NCBI RefSeq assembly: GCF_902712875.1
Contig: NZ_LR743509.1
Span: 248,001 to 312,000, forward strand
Reading direction: 5' to 3'
DNA: 64,000 nt
Source of the DNA: Hyphomicrobium sp. ghe19
GTDB lineage: Bacteria > Pseudomonadota > Alphaproteobacteria > Rhizobiales > Hyphomicrobiaceae
Of the stretch, positions 9,750 to 18,928 are shown piece after piece. Position numbers and translations under genes: made by a program. The stretch's first letter is position 1. Each line of letters begins with the position of its first letter. The notes under the pieces were generated by a model. The model did not search any database, was not told where the DNA came from, and saw only the letters and a program-made list of their open reading frames with translations.

Positions 9750-10706
9750 ATGCGAAAGTTCGGCGATCTTGATCAGCGCGAAATCCTAGCGCTCGCGATC
9801 TCACTCGAGGAAGAGCACGGCCGCATCTATTCCGATTATGCGGCGGGCCTCAGCGCCGACTATCCGGCATCGGCCAAGATCTTCTCCGAACTCGGAGAAG
9901 AGGAAAACGAGCACCGCCGCTGGCTGATCGATCTCTTCCGACGCAAGTTCGGCGACCATATTCCGCTTATCCGTCGCCAGGACGTGTCCGGTTTCGTCCG
10001 CCACGATCCCATCTGGATGGTCCGGCCGCTCGGCATCGAGAAGGTGCGGCGGCAGGCCGAGCAGATCGAAGCGGAGACGCGGAGTTTCTACCAGTCTGCA
10101 TTGGCGCGTGCGTCAGACGCCGAAATCCGCAAGCTTCTCGGCGATCTGATTGCGGCGGAAAACGAGCACATCGAAATCGCGCACGACGTTGCCGCCGTCG
10201 AGCTGACCGATAAAGCGAAAACGCATGAAGCTCAGGCCGCGCGCCGTTCCTTCGTGCTCCAGTACGTGCAGCCTGGACTGACGGGTCTGATCGACGGCTC
10301 GATCTCGACGCTCGCGCCGATCTTTGCAGCGGCCTTCGCGACGCATAACACTTGGCAGACATTTCTCGTCGGCATTGCTGCTTCGGTCGGTGCCGGCATA
10401 TCGATGGCTTTTGCGGAAGCGCTTTCCGATGACGGGGAGATCTCGGGGCGCGGCCATCCGTGGCTGCGCGGCTCGGTCACAGGACTGATGACCGCACTCG
10501 GTGGCATCGGACATACGCTTCCTTATCTCATTCCCGATTTTTGGACTGCGACGACAATCGCTGTCAGCGTGGTGTTCATCGAGCTTTGGATCATTGCCGG
10601 AATACGCTCCCGGTTCAGCGAGACGAAGTTCTGGAGAGCGGCTTCGGAGGTCGTCGTGGGCGGCCTGATCGTGTTTATGGTGGGCATCCTGATCGGCAGC
10701 GCGTAG
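9750..10706 (+). CDS. mbfA: Membrane-bound ferritin MbfA (erythrin-VIT1 fusion, iron export)
   Basis: A 318-aa protein with an N-terminal ferritin-like (rubrerythrin) domain followed by a VIT1/CCC1-type membrane domain. The di-iron ligand pattern is visible: E20, EENEH at about 51-55 and ENEH at 137-140. The membrane half begins at about residue 167 with QPGLTGLIDGSISTLAPI, and SMAFAEALSDDGE is typical of VIT proteins. Known MbfA proteins export iron and protect against iron and peroxide stress. Iron control is supported by the ICE-like palindrome just upstream. The ribosome site is weak (AGGATG about 10 bases before the ATG). Confidence 0.93.
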   Translation: MRKFGDLDQREILALAISLEEEHGRIYSDYAAGLSADYPASAKIFSELGEEENEHRRWLIDLFRRKFGDHIPLIRRQDVSGFVRHDPIWMVRPLGIEKVRRQAEQIEAETRSFYQSALARASDAEIRKLLGDLIAAENEHIEIAHDVAAVELTDKAKTHEAQAARRSFVLQYVQPGLTGLIDGSISTLAPIFAAAFATHNTWQTFLVGIAASVGAGISMAFAEALSDDGEISGRGHPWLRGSVTGLMTALGGIGHTLPYLIPDFWTATTIAVSVVFIELWIIAGIRSRFSETKFWRAASEVVVGGLIVFMVGILIGSA

Positions 10707-10804
10707 ACAGGATGGCGGGCAGGCCTCACTGAAGCCATAGTCTCTTGACGCTTTGCTCGCTGCTGGCAAAAGTGCCGGCGCCCATCAACGGCCGAAGGCA
10801 TCTC

Positions 10805-12046
10805 ATGCGCGCAGGTTTTCTCGTTTTCACGGTGGCATCCCTCATGCTGGCGGGTCTCTCCGCGACTGCCAATGCGGAAAGCGCGCCGCCCACACCACCG
10901 AACAAGCGCAATTGCCAGAACACGGTGCCGTTCAACACATGGCTCGCAGATTTCAAGCGAGAGGCGATCGCTGACGGCATTCGTCCGGAGATCATCGAGG
11001 AAACGATCGGCGGCATGACGCCTGATCAGGGGACGATCAGCCGCGACCGGAAGCAGGGCTTCTTCTCGCAGACGTTCATCGAATTCTACTTCAAGCTCGC
11101 CACCAAAAGCCGCGAGCAGATGGGCCGCACGTACCTGCAGCGTTATGCCGACATCTTCGACCGCGCCGAGAAGGAGTTCGGCGTTCCAGGCGCGGTTATC
11201 ACCGGGTTCTGGGCGCTCGAAAGCGACTTCGGCGCTGGGATGGGTAAGTTGCCCGTTCTGCATTCACTCGTAACTTTGGCGTGGGATTGCCGTCGCGGCG
11301 ATATGTTTCGCGAAGAGCTGAAAGCGGCGATGAAGATCGTCCAGCGTGGCGACCTTACTCCCGATCAGATGATCGGCTCATGGGCGGGTGAACTCGGCCA
11401 GACGCAGTTCCTGCCGCGCCACTATCTCAACCTCGGTATCGATTACGACGGCGACGGGCGCGTCGATCTCATTCGTAGCAATGCCGACGTCATCGGATCG
11501 ACGGCGAAATTCCTCTCGGAAATGGGCTGGCGGCGCGGCGAGCCGTGGATCGAGGAAGTGCGCCTTACAAAGGAACTGCCGTGGGATAAGGCCGATCTCG
11601 CGATCCAGCTGCCGCGCTCGCAATGGGCGGCGTGGGGCGTTCAAGCCGTCGGCAGCAAGCAGCTTCCGGCCGACGATTTCAAGGCTTCGCTCCTGCTGCC
11701 GATGGGCCGTAACGGCCCGGCGTTTCTCGCCTACCAGAACTTCCACGTTTACACGGATTGGAACCAGTCGCTGACCTACGCGATGACGGCGGCGCATCTC
11801 GCTGCCCGCATGGCGGGCGCACCGAACCTCAAACGCGAGAGCGGCAACGTGGTTTCGCTGAGCTACGAGCAGCTGAAAGAGCTGCAAGGCCTTTTGAAGC
11901 GTCGCGGTTTGGATGTGGGCGAGATCGACGGCAAGCTTGGCGCGGGTACCCGCAAGGCCGTCAAGGAAATGCAGATGAAGTTCGGTTTGCCTGCCGACAG
12001 CTATCCGACGGCGGAGCTGCTGACGGCGCTACGCGGCCGCAGCTAG
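10805..12046 (+). CDS. Lytic murein transglycosylase (MltB type) with peptidoglycan-binding domain
   Basis: A 413-aa exported enzyme that cleaves peptidoglycan glycan strands to 1,6-anhydro products. I chose ATG 10805, which opens a signal peptide (residues 1-24, ending SATANA); an upstream TTG is unlikely. The SLT fold carries the catalytic Glu in FWALESDFG (E139) and the MltB signature SWAGELGQTQFLPRHYLN. The last 60 residues form a PG_binding_1 domain (LLKRRGLDVGEIDGKLGAGT). It is followed by a strong hairpin shared with the convergent ndh gene. Confidence 0.93.
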   Translation: MRAGFLVFTVASLMLAGLSATANAESAPPTPPNKRNCQNTVPFNTWLADFKREAIADGIRPEIIEETIGGMTPDQGTISRDRKQGFFSQTFIEFYFKLATKSREQMGRTYLQRYADIFDRAEKEFGVPGAVITGFWALESDFGAGMGKLPVLHSLVTLAWDCRRGDMFREELKAAMKIVQRGDLTPDQMIGSWAGELGQTQFLPRHYLNLGIDYDGDGRVDLIRSNADVIGSTAKFLSEMGWRRGEPWIEEVRLTKELPWDKADLAIQLPRSQWAAWGVQAVGSKQLPADDFKASLLLPMGRNGPAFLAYQNFHVYTDWNQSLTYAMTAAHLAARMAGAPNLKRESGNVVSLSYEQLKELQGLLKRRGLDVGEIDGKLGAGTRKAVKEMQMKFGLPADSYPTAELLTALRGRS

Positions 12047-12066
12047 ATTTTGTTCGCTGTAAATGA

Positions 12067-12101
12067 ATTACGCCGGCGGCTCGTTGAGCCGCCGGCGTAA
12101 T
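12067..12101. terminator. Bidirectional terminator hairpin between mltB-like gene and ndh
   Basis: A perfect 16-bp stem, from ATTACGCCGGCGGCTC (12067-12082) and its complement (12086-12101), encloses the 3-base loop GTT. It lies between two convergent genes. T-runs are short on both sides, so it may act partly as an mRNA 3'-end stabiliser. Confidence 0.75.
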
Positions 12102-12138
12102 TGTATTCCGTCACTGCAACTCGTGCCGCTTTGCGAAC

Positions 12139-13500
12139 CTAGTGCAGCTTGACCTGCGGCTCAGTGCGGCGGGTGAGCGTACGCGAGAGCGTGTCGAGCG
12201 CGACCTTGATATATCCGTGCAGCGCGACTTCGTGCATCTTATAGAGCGACCGATACATCATCTTGGCGAACCAGCCTTCGATGCGCAGCGACTTGCCTTC
12301 GATGAAGCCCATCAGGTTGCCGACGGTCGAATATTTGCCGAGCGAAACCAGCGAGCCGAAGTCGCGATATTTGAACGGCGCCAGTTCCTTCGCGCCATTC
12401 ATGCGGCGCTGGATCTGTTTGACGAGATGGCTCGCTTCCTGGTGGGCCGCCTGAGCGCGCGGAGGGATCGGCGCCGTTTCACCGTCGGGCAGCAAATAGG
12501 CGGCATCGCCGATGACGAAGATGTTGTCGTCGCGCGTCGTCTGCAACGTCGGTTTGACGACGAGCGTATTCATGCGGCTGACTTCGAGACCATCGAGCTT
12601 CGATAAGACATCCGGGCCTTTGACGCCGGCGGCCCAAACGACGAGTTCCGACGGAATGAACTCGCCGTTGGCGAGCGTTACGCCTTCCGCGGTGACTTTC
12701 GTGACGGGACTGCCGACGCGGATATCGACGCCCATGCCGCGCAGAATATCAGCGGTTGCTTGTGATAGACGCTCGGGAAGAGCGGGCAAGATGCGGGGCG
12801 CGGCTTCGATCAGCGTGATCTTGAAGTCTTTCTCCGGATCGAGCTTGTCGAGCCCGAATTCGATCAGGCCGCGAGCTGCATGGTGCAGCTCCGCCGAAAG
12901 CTCCGAGCCGGTTGCGCCGGCTCCGATGATCGCGACGTGAAGCTGGCCGTCCCGCACGGGGCCCGGCTGCGCGTAGGCGCGAACGCAAGCGTTCAACAGG
13001 CGCCTGTTGAAGCGCTCCGCCTGCTCTGGCGTGTCGAGCATGATGGCATGTTCCAACACACCCGGCGTTCCGAAATCATGCGATACGCTGCCGATGGCGA
13101 TGACGAGCGTGTCGTAGGGGAACCAACGGTCCGGCGTGATCTCGCGGCCGTCCTCGTCGTAGGTCGCGCCGAGGTGCACGCGCTTGTTGGCGCGGTCGAG
13201 CCCGATCATTTCGCCGTAGCGATAACGAAATCCGTGCCAGTGGCCCTGGGCCTGATAGGACAGTTCGTGGCGTCCGGTATCCATGCTGCCCGCCGCGATC
13301 TCGTGCAGGAGCGGCTTCCAGATGTGCGTCCGCGCACGGTCGACGAGCGTAATTTCTGCCTTGCCGGACCGGCCGAGCTTTCTGCCGAGCTGTGTCGCGA
13401 GTTCCAGTCCGCCCGCGCCACCTCCGACGATGACGATACGATAGGGCTGTTTTTCGGTGACGCCTTTGTCTGGCGATGTAGCGGGAGCCTGCAAATTCAT
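12139..13500 (-). CDS. ndh: Type II NADH dehydrogenase (NDH-2)
   Basis: A 453-aa single-subunit NADH:quinone oxidoreductase that passes electrons from NADH to quinone without pumping protons. The FAD-binding motif IVIVGGGAGGLELA lies at residues 23-36, and a second Rossmann motif VAIIGAGATGSELSAEL near 179 binds NADH. FVIGDAAYL near 336 is the third conserved FAD motif. The C-terminus carries an amphipathic/hydrophobic segment (WFAKMMYRSLYKMHEVAL) that attaches NDH-2 to the membrane. Start at ATG 13500 behind GAGG. It follows pheT on the same strand with 36 bases between, so it may be cotranscribed. Confidence 0.93.
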   Translation of the reverse strand: MNLQAPATSPDKGVTEKQPYRIVIVGGGAGGLELATQLGRKLGRSGKAEITLVDRARTHIWKPLLHEIAAGSMDTGRHELSYQAQGHWHGFRYRYGEMIGLDRANKRVHLGATYDEDGREITPDRWFPYDTLVIAIGSVSHDFGTPGVLEHAIMLDTPEQAERFNRRLLNACVRAYAQPGPVRDGQLHVAIIGAGATGSELSAELHHAARGLIEFGLDKLDPEKDFKITLIEAAPRILPALPERLSQATADILRGMGVDIRVGSPVTKVTAEGVTLANGEFIPSELVVWAAGVKGPDVLSKLDGLEVSRMNTLVVKPTLQTTRDDNIFVIGDAAYLLPDGETAPIPPRAQAAHQEASHLVKQIQRRMNGAKELAPFKYRDFGSLVSLGKYSTVGNLMGFIEGKSLRIEGWFAKMMYRSLYKMHEVALHGYIKVALDTLSRTLTRRTEPQVKLH

Positions 13501-13536
13501 ATTGGCCTCATGCGCGAAGTCATGACGGCGGCATTT

Positions 13537-15969
13537 TTAGGAACGCAATTCGCCGCCGGTCGCCTTCTTAACATCCGTTACTATTTTTTTGGTTATCGTT
13601 TCGATCGCCTGATCGGTCAGCGTTTCCGTCGCAGGCTGGATCGTTATTTCTATGGCGATGGATTTCTTGCCTTCGGCCGCGAGACTGCCGCCTTCGAAAA
13701 CGTCGAACACGCTGACGGAGCGGATCAGAGTCTTGTCGGCGTTCGCCGCGGCTTTTACCACATCTCCGGCGGCGACGTCTTTCGGCACGATGAAAGCCAG
13801 GTCGCGCGTCACGGGCAATAGATCGGATGCCGCAAGCGGCGGTTTGGCTCGCGACTTCTTCTTCTCGGGCGGCAGGGCGTCGAGGAAGATCTCGAAAGCG
13901 GAAACGGGGGCTTCAACATCCAGCGCCTTGAGCGTCGCGGGGTGAATTTCGCCGAAATAGGCGAGCACGGTCTTCGGGCCGAGCTTGAGCGCCCCTGAAC
14001 GGCCGGGGTGATACCAAGCCGGGGCATCGCGCGTGATCTGCGCTTTCGAAGGGTCGAGCCCAAGCGCGGAAAGTGCCGCAAAGACATCGGCTTTAACGTC
14101 GAAGACGCCGACCGGGTTGGCGTTGCCGTCCCAGTGCCGCCCCGCGCCCGTCAAGCGGGCCGTTCCGGCGCGTACACCGGCAGCGCTCGCGTATTGATCT
14201 TCCGGCCGCTCGCCGCGGTAAGCTTGGCCGAGCTCGAAAAGCGCGACATCCGCAATGCCGCGATTGCGGTTGCGCGTCACCGCCGTCAGCAGGCCAGGGA
14301 GCAATCCCGGACGCATTGACGACATCTCGACGGAGATGGGGTTTCCAAGATCGAGAGCTGGCGCGCCGCCGCCGAAATGGACGGCTTGCTCTTTCGGAAT
14401 GAAGCTCCACGTCACGGCTTCGACGAAGCCGCGGGCTGCCAGCAAGCGGCGGCCGCGACGGGCGCGCTTCTGCTTTTCGGTAAGGACGGCGCGGGCAATT
14501 CCGTCGGCGCGCGGCAGGGGCGTCGCCGGGATGCGATCGAGTCCGGCGATGCGGACGACTTCTTCTACGAGGTCGGCAGCGCCATGGACGTCAGGACGCC
14601 ACGTCGGAACGGTGATCTTTGCGGCGTTCGGCTTGCCTTCTATCGTGAAGCCTAGCGCTTTCAGTGTGTCCGAGATCTCGTCGTTCGAGAGTTTCACGCC
14701 CGAGAGCTTTTCGATGCGCGCGAAATCGAAGGAAATGACGCGGCTTTCGATTGGCTCTTTGCCCGCGATCTTGGCCTTCGAGGCTTCGCCTCCGCAGAAC
14801 TTCAGGATCATGTCGGTGGCGAGATCGAGACCAGGACGAACGGAAGCCGGATCGACGCCGCGCTCGAAACGATACCGAGCATCGCTTACGAGACCGGTCT
14901 TGCGGCCAGTCGCGGCGGTGCGGACGGGATCGAACCAGGCGCTCTCGATGAGAACAGCTTTGGTCTCTGGCGTGCAACCGGTGCTTTCGCCGCCCATGAC
15001 GCCGCCAAGGCCGAGTGGGCCCGAATCGTCGGCGATCACGCACATCGTGTCGTCGACGGTGTACTCCTTACCGTCGAGCGCGAGAAACTTTTCGCCATTC
15101 TTGCCGAGACGAGCATGCAGCGCGCCCTTGATCTTGTGTGCGTCGTACACGTGCAGAGGGCGGCCGCGATCGAGCGAGATGTAATTCGTGACGTCAACGA
15201 GGGCGTTGATCGGGCGCAGGCCCGCAGCTTTCAGCCTGTTCTGCATCCAATCGGGCGACGCACCATTCGCGACGTTGCGAATCGTTCGCGCGGCGAACAC
15301 CGGGCACGCGTCAGCCGTTTCGGGCGTGAACTCAAGCTTGACCGGGATCTTGCAATCGAAGGCTTCGTTGAGCGGCGCGAGCTTCGGCTCGGGCTTCAGC
15401 TTGCCCATGCCTGCTGCCGCGAGATCGCGCGCGATGCCGCGAACGCCGGTGCAGTCAGGGCGGTTCGGCGTCAGTTTGACTTCGATGACAGGATCGTTGA
15501 GGCCGACGACATCGATATAGCGGTCGCCGACGTTAGCGGCCCATTCCGCCGGCAGATCGAGAATGCCGTCGCTTTCCTCGGAGAGTTCGAGTTCGGCGGC
15601 GGAGCACATCATGCCGTTCGAGACGACGCCGCGAACCGGCTTTTTCTCGAGCGTGATTTTCGAGCCTGGAATGTAGGTTCCGAGCGGCGCAAAGACGGAG
15701 ACCATGCCGGGACGCGCGTTCGGTGCGCCGCAGACGACTTCCATCAGCGGCTCGCCTTTGGCGACCTCGACTTGGACGACCTGCAACTTGTCGGCGTTCG
15801 GATGTTTTTTTGCTTCGACGATGCGCGCGATCTTGAAGGCGCCGAGCGACTTCGCCGGGTCTTCGATGCCTTCGACCTCGAGACCGATCGCGGACAGCGT
15901 CGTCGCGATCTCGTCGACGGATTTCTCCGTGTCGAGGTGATCCTTCAGCCAAGAGAACGTGAATTTCAT
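13537..15969 (-). CDS. pheT: Phenylalanyl-tRNA synthetase beta subunit
   Basis: Full-length 810-aa PheT, which with PheS forms the (alpha-beta)2 enzyme that charges tRNA-Phe. The N-terminus MKFTFSWLKDHL and the EMAP/tRNA-binding region (KHPNADKLQVVQVEV at about 57-71) are followed by B3/B4 editing, B5 and the C-terminal anticodon-binding domain (DLLPVTRDLAFIVPKDV). PheS lies upstream on the same strand, but the two are separated by a 1.7-kb interval holding rtcB. That interruption is unusual because pheS and pheT normally adjoin. Confidence 0.98.
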   Translation of the reverse strand: MKFTFSWLKDHLDTEKSVDEIATTLSAIGLEVEGIEDPAKSLGAFKIARIVEAKKHPNADKLQVVQVEVAKGEPLMEVVCGAPNARPGMVSVFAPLGTYIPGSKITLEKKPVRGVVSNGMMCSAAELELSEESDGILDLPAEWAANVGDRYIDVVGLNDPVIEVKLTPNRPDCTGVRGIARDLAAAGMGKLKPEPKLAPLNEAFDCKIPVKLEFTPETADACPVFAARTIRNVANGASPDWMQNRLKAAGLRPINALVDVTNYISLDRGRPLHVYDAHKIKGALHARLGKNGEKFLALDGKEYTVDDTMCVIADDSGPLGLGGVMGGESTGCTPETKAVLIESAWFDPVRTAATGRKTGLVSDARYRFERGVDPASVRPGLDLATDMILKFCGGEASKAKIAGKEPIESRVISFDFARIEKLSGVKLSNDEISDTLKALGFTIEGKPNAAKITVPTWRPDVHGAADLVEEVVRIAGLDRIPATPLPRADGIARAVLTEKQKRARRGRRLLAARGFVEAVTWSFIPKEQAVHFGGGAPALDLGNPISVEMSSMRPGLLPGLLTAVTRNRNRGIADVALFELGQAYRGERPEDQYASAAGVRAGTARLTGAGRHWDGNANPVGVFDVKADVFAALSALGLDPSKAQITRDAPAWYHPGRSGALKLGPKTVLAYFGEIHPATLKALDVEAPVSAFEIFLDALPPEKKKSRAKPPLAASDLLPVTRDLAFIVPKDVAAGDVVKAAANADKTLIRSVSVFDVFEGGSLAAEGKKSIAIEITIQPATETLTDQAIETITKKIVTDVKKATGGELRS

Positions 15970-15993
15970 TTCTTAGGTCTCGTGCGCAGAATT

Positions 15994-16028
15994 CCCCTCC
16001 CCAGCAGGGAAGGGGAGGTAGGGGTGGG
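15994..16028. repeat. GC-rich palindromic intergenic repeat element
   Basis: Between rtcB and pheT, CCCCTCCCC (15994-16002), a short spacer and GAAGGGGAGG (16009-16018), then GGGGTGGGT, form a purine/pyrimidine-rich palindrome. This composition is common among dispersed intergenic repeats in Rhizobiales genomes. With one copy here, repeat status is inferred. Confidence 0.45.
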
Positions 16029-16089
16029 TAGAATTCGCGACAAGGTGATAGCGGGTTCAATCCTGGTCCGCTACCACCCGCGATGCCGC

Positions 16090-17451
16090 TCAGTCCTTGA
16101 AAGGGTCAAACTCGCCCTCTCCGGCCATAACTACGGCAAAAGGCGTCAGCCTGTGCAACACGCGCGTTGATGTCGCGTGGTACGCCAGAACCTCATCCAG
16201 CCGCCGGTAGGCCATCGGGCTTTCGTCGAGGTCGGCACCGACGAGCGTTACGCCGCGCCGCTGCAGCCAGGCGTCCATTTCGACGCGCGAGAACCGCCGC
16301 TTGGCTTCCTTGCGTCCAAACAGACGGCCAGCGCCATGCACCGTCGAATAGAGCGACGCCTTTGCTTCAGGACTGTCAACACCTTCGAGGATTACCGCGT
16401 CATCACCCATCGAGCCGCCCACGAAGCCGCGTTGCCCGGGAAACGCCGGCGTTGCGCCCTTGCGGACAACCCACAGATCGCGCCCGTCGTGCGTCTCGCG
16501 CCAGGCGTAGTTGTGATGATTGTGGACCATGTCTGTCACCATACCACCGATGATCTGTCGCACGCGTTCCACCACCCATTCACGGCCAGCGTACGAATAG
16601 CGACCTGCAAGTTCCATCGCAGCGATGTAACGCTGACCGAGTTCGCTATCTTCATCGACCACCGCAGGCGGTACGTTCATGCCGTCCTTCCCGCCCGCAG
16701 CTTTGAGGTAACGCGTTGCGCTCGTATGGCCGAGGCCGCGGCTACCAAAATGCACGCCGATCCAAACGTAACCGGCTTCATCGCGCATCAAGTCGACATA
16801 GTGGTTGCCCGATCCGACCGTGCCAATCTGATTGACCGCCTTCTGCCGATAAGCCTCCATATCGGAGGCCTTCCAAGCATTGGAATCATCAAACAGCTCA
16901 TGCTCAACCCGCTCGTTGTTCGAACGTCCAATCCCGAACGAAACGATGCGCGCGATATCCTTTGTGATGCTTCCAATTCGGCTTTCGATTTCTTCGAAGC
17001 GGGTATCAAGGCGCACGGCCATGTTTCCGCATCCAATGTCGAAGCCGACACCGGAGATGCTGATCTGCTTTTCGTAAGCAATCACGCCACCGACGGGTTG
17101 CGCATAGCCGAGGTGCCCGTCAGCACAAATAACGCCAGCGACGGCGTTGCCAACGCCCATGCAGTTGCGCATTTGCGCGACCGTCGCCGCATCGTGCTCA
17201 CCAATGACAGTCAGCGGGCTGTCGCGATAGGCTGCGTCTTGCGGCTTGATTGCCGCAATCTCGGCGCCTGCTGCGCCAGCCTCGTGCGCCATGTGCTCAT
17301 CGCGGGCGGCCTGACGGAACTGGCACCAGGCAGGCCATGCCTTCATGCCGGGCCTTTCGACTCTCACATCAGGATCGGCGTATCCGGCAGCCATTGCGAG
17401 TTCGCGAGCACGCGCCTTGTAGGGATCTGAACGTTCCATCGCGTTCACCAT
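16090..17451 (-). CDS. rtcB: RtcB-family RNA ligase (453 aa)
   Basis: RtcB joins RNA 2',3'-cyclic phosphate (or 3'-phosphate) ends to 5'-OH ends using GTP and Mn2+, as in RNA repair and tRNA splicing. Conserved metal and GMP sites are all present: C141 in FDIGCGN, GSGNH (213-217), H234 in VHFGSRG, the HNHHNYAW segment (310-317), RKGATPAFPGQ (330-340) and H372 in VHGAGR, equivalent to the guanylylated His. No rtcA or rtcR lies beside it. The gene sits inside the pheS-pheT locus behind its own promoter and a leader ending in a terminator-like hairpin 23 bases before the start. There is no clear ribosome site; a second in-frame ATG lies at 17439. Confidence 0.93.
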   Translation of the reverse strand: MVNAMERSDPYKARARELAMAAGYADPDVRVERPGMKAWPAWCQFRQAARDEHMAHEAGAAGAEIAAIKPQDAAYRDSPLTVIGEHDAATVAQMRNCMGVGNAVAGVICADGHLGYAQPVGGVIAYEKQISISGVGFDIGCGNMAVRLDTRFEEIESRIGSITKDIARIVSFGIGRSNNERVEHELFDDSNAWKASDMEAYRQKAVNQIGTVGSGNHYVDLMRDEAGYVWIGVHFGSRGLGHTSATRYLKAAGGKDGMNVPPAVVDEDSELGQRYIAAMELAGRYSYAGREWVVERVRQIIGGMVTDMVHNHHNYAWRETHDGRDLWVVRKGATPAFPGQRGFVGGSMGDDAVILEGVDSPEAKASLYSTVHGAGRLFGRKEAKRRFSRVEMDAWLQRRGVTLVGADLDESPMAYRRLDEVLAYHATSTRVLHRLTPFAVVMAGEGEFDPFKD

Positions 17452-17462
17452 TTACGATTTTG

Positions 17463-17497
17463 AAAACAAAAAAACCTCCGCAGCGTTTGCTGGGAGG
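17463..17497 (-). terminator. Intrinsic terminator / attenuator immediately before rtcB
   Basis: On the minus strand, CCTCC-CAGC pairs with GCTG-(bulge)-GGAGG around the loop AAAC (stem 17475-17497). It is followed by seven T, a G and four T. The run ends about a dozen bases before the rtcB ATG. Such a position suits either the 3' end of a separate ~200-nt RNA or an attenuator that must be read through to express rtcB. Confidence 0.75.
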
Positions 17498-17666
17498 CCC
17501 ACATCGAGGTCCGAGAAGTTATTGGATGTTACCTTAGTGTAACTCCATCAACTCCGATCCGATCGACGTAGGCCAAGCGCGGTTGCAGACTGCCCATTTC
17601 TGGACGCCGATCTGCAAACAAATATGCGCGTGCGCGTTTCATAGCGTCGATTCACGAAGTTGAGTT
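17463..17666 (-). ncRNA. Candidate structured leader RNA / small RNA upstream of rtcB
   Basis: Between a predicted start near 17666 and the terminator is a ~200-base transcript of lower GC than the flanking genes. It contains a 7-bp stem TTGCAGA/TCTGCAA (583-589 and 611-617 in the 17,000s) with a small inner hairpin CCA/TGG. It also holds a 37-codon open frame (17642 to 17529, starting MKRARAYLFA) without a ribosome site. I match it to no known RNA family. It could be an rtcB attenuator or an independent small RNA. Confidence 0.45.
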
Positions 17667-17672
17667 CGAGGG

Positions 17673-17701
17673 TTATGCTTTATATGCGATGTGTACGTCA
17701 A
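17673..17701 (-). promoter_or_regulatory. Predicted sigma-70 promoter for the rtcB leader
   Basis: On the minus strand TTGACG (17701-17696), a 17-base spacer and GCATAA (17678-17673) give a good -35 and a fair -10. It lies just past the pheS stop codon (17714), so rtcB can be transcribed apart from pheS. Confidence 0.55.
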
Positions 17702-17713
17702 GCTCTGTACGCA

Positions 17714-18787
17714 CTAATTGCTTAGCCCGCCGCCGAGGGTCGGCACGTCGAGCATCGAAAAGCCGTAGTGGCTGAGCCACTTCAAATCGCCGGAGAAGAA
17801 CGAGCGCAGATCGGGGATGCCGTATTTCAGCATCGTCAGCCGGTCGAGGCCGACGCCGAACGCGAAGCCTTGATACTTCTCGGGATCGAGACCGCAGTTA
17901 CGAAGCACGTTCGGGTGCACCATTCCGCAGCCGAGAATTTCGAGCCATTGGCCGGGCTTGCCGATCGCTTCGGCGCCGATGTCGACTTCCATCGAGGGCT
18001 CGGTGAACGGGAAGTGCGACGCGCGGAAGCGCATCTTCACTTCGTCGACCTCGAAGAAGGCTTTGCAGAATTCCTGTAGCACCCACTTCAGGTGGCCCAT
18101 GTGGGTCGACTCGTCGATGACGAGGCCTTCCACCTGATGGAACATCGGTGTGTGTGTCTGATCGCTATCCATGCGGTAGACGCGGCCCGGCGCGATGATG
18201 CGGATCGGGGGCTTTTGCGACACCATCGTGCGGATCTGCACGGGGCTCGTGTGCGTGCGAAGCAACAGCCGCGAGCCGTCGGCCTTCGGGGAAAAATAGA
18301 ACGTGTCGTGGTCCTGTCGCGCGGGGTGCTCGGCCGGGATGTTGAGCTTGTCGAAGTTCATCTCGTCGGTCTCGATGTCCGGACCTTCGGCGACCGAGAA
18401 GCCCATATCGGCGAAGATCTCTATGACTTCGTCGAGGACCTGGCTCACGGGATGAATGCGGCCTTCCGCAACGGGACCAAGGCGAACCGGCAACGTGACG
18501 TCAGCGCGCTCGGTCTTGAGGCGTTCGTCGAGCGCTGCCGTTTCAAGCACCGCTTTGCGGGCATCGAGCGCGTCTGCGACTTTCGACTTCAGCGTATTGA
18601 CCGTCTGGCCGAAGCTCTTGCGCTCTTCGGGCGGCAACGACCCGAGCTTGCTCATCAGCTCCGATACGCGGCCCTTCTTGCCGAGGGCCGAGACGCGGAC
18701 GGCATCGAGAGACGCCAGATCAGTGGCTCCGGCAATCTCGGCCAAGAGATCGTTTTCGAGATTGGAGAGAACGTCAGAAGTGCTCAT
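17714..18787 (-). CDS. pheS: Phenylalanyl-tRNA synthetase alpha subunit
   Basis: A 357-aa class II synthetase subunit, normal length, that carries the aminoacylation site for Phe. An N-terminal coiled coil (about residues 1-100) precedes the catalytic core. Class II motifs are recognisable: [20 protein letters not shown] (about 202-221) and motif 3 [18 protein letters not shown] near 313. Start at ATG 18787 behind GAGG. It follows rpmI-rplT on the same strand, as in many bacteria, while its partner pheT is displaced by rtcB. Confidence 0.98.
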   Translation of the reverse strand: MSTSDVLSNLENDLLAEIAGATDLASLDAVRVSALGKKGRVSELMSKLGSLPPEERKSFGQTVNTLKSKVADALDARKAVLETAALDERLKTERADVTLPVRLGPVAEGRIHPVSQVLDEVIEIFADMGFSVAEGPDIETDEMNFDKLNIPAEHPARQDHDTFYFSPKADGSRLLLRTHTSPVQIRTMVSQKPPIRIIAPGRVYRMDSDQTHTPMFHQVEGLVIDESTHMGHLKWVLQEFCKAFFEVDEVKMRFRASHFPFTEPSMEVDIGAEAIGKPGQWLEILGCGMVHPNVLRNCGLDPEKYQGFAFGVGLDRLTMLKYGIPDLRSFFSGDLKWLSHYGFSMLDVPTLGGGLSN

Positions 18788-18928
18788 GCAAGACCTCGTC
18801 CGGGCGCGGGCGCTTGTTGTCGTCCGGAATGACGCGCGGCCTTTGTTTGGCAGGCTTGGTGCGCACGATCAACTCCGCGCGACGATCCGGACACCGCGCC
18901 TGTGGGGCAGTCTCCGTTCAAGCGATGG

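Noticed and set aside
16177..17430. 417-aa plus-strand frame opposite rtcB
   Set aside because: RtcB on the minus strand has all catalytic motifs; this frame has no recognisable domain and is its shadow.
17463..17666. tRNA or known riboswitch in the rtcB leader
   Set aside because: No T-loop, anticodon arm or aptamer consensus found; only a stem and a terminator.
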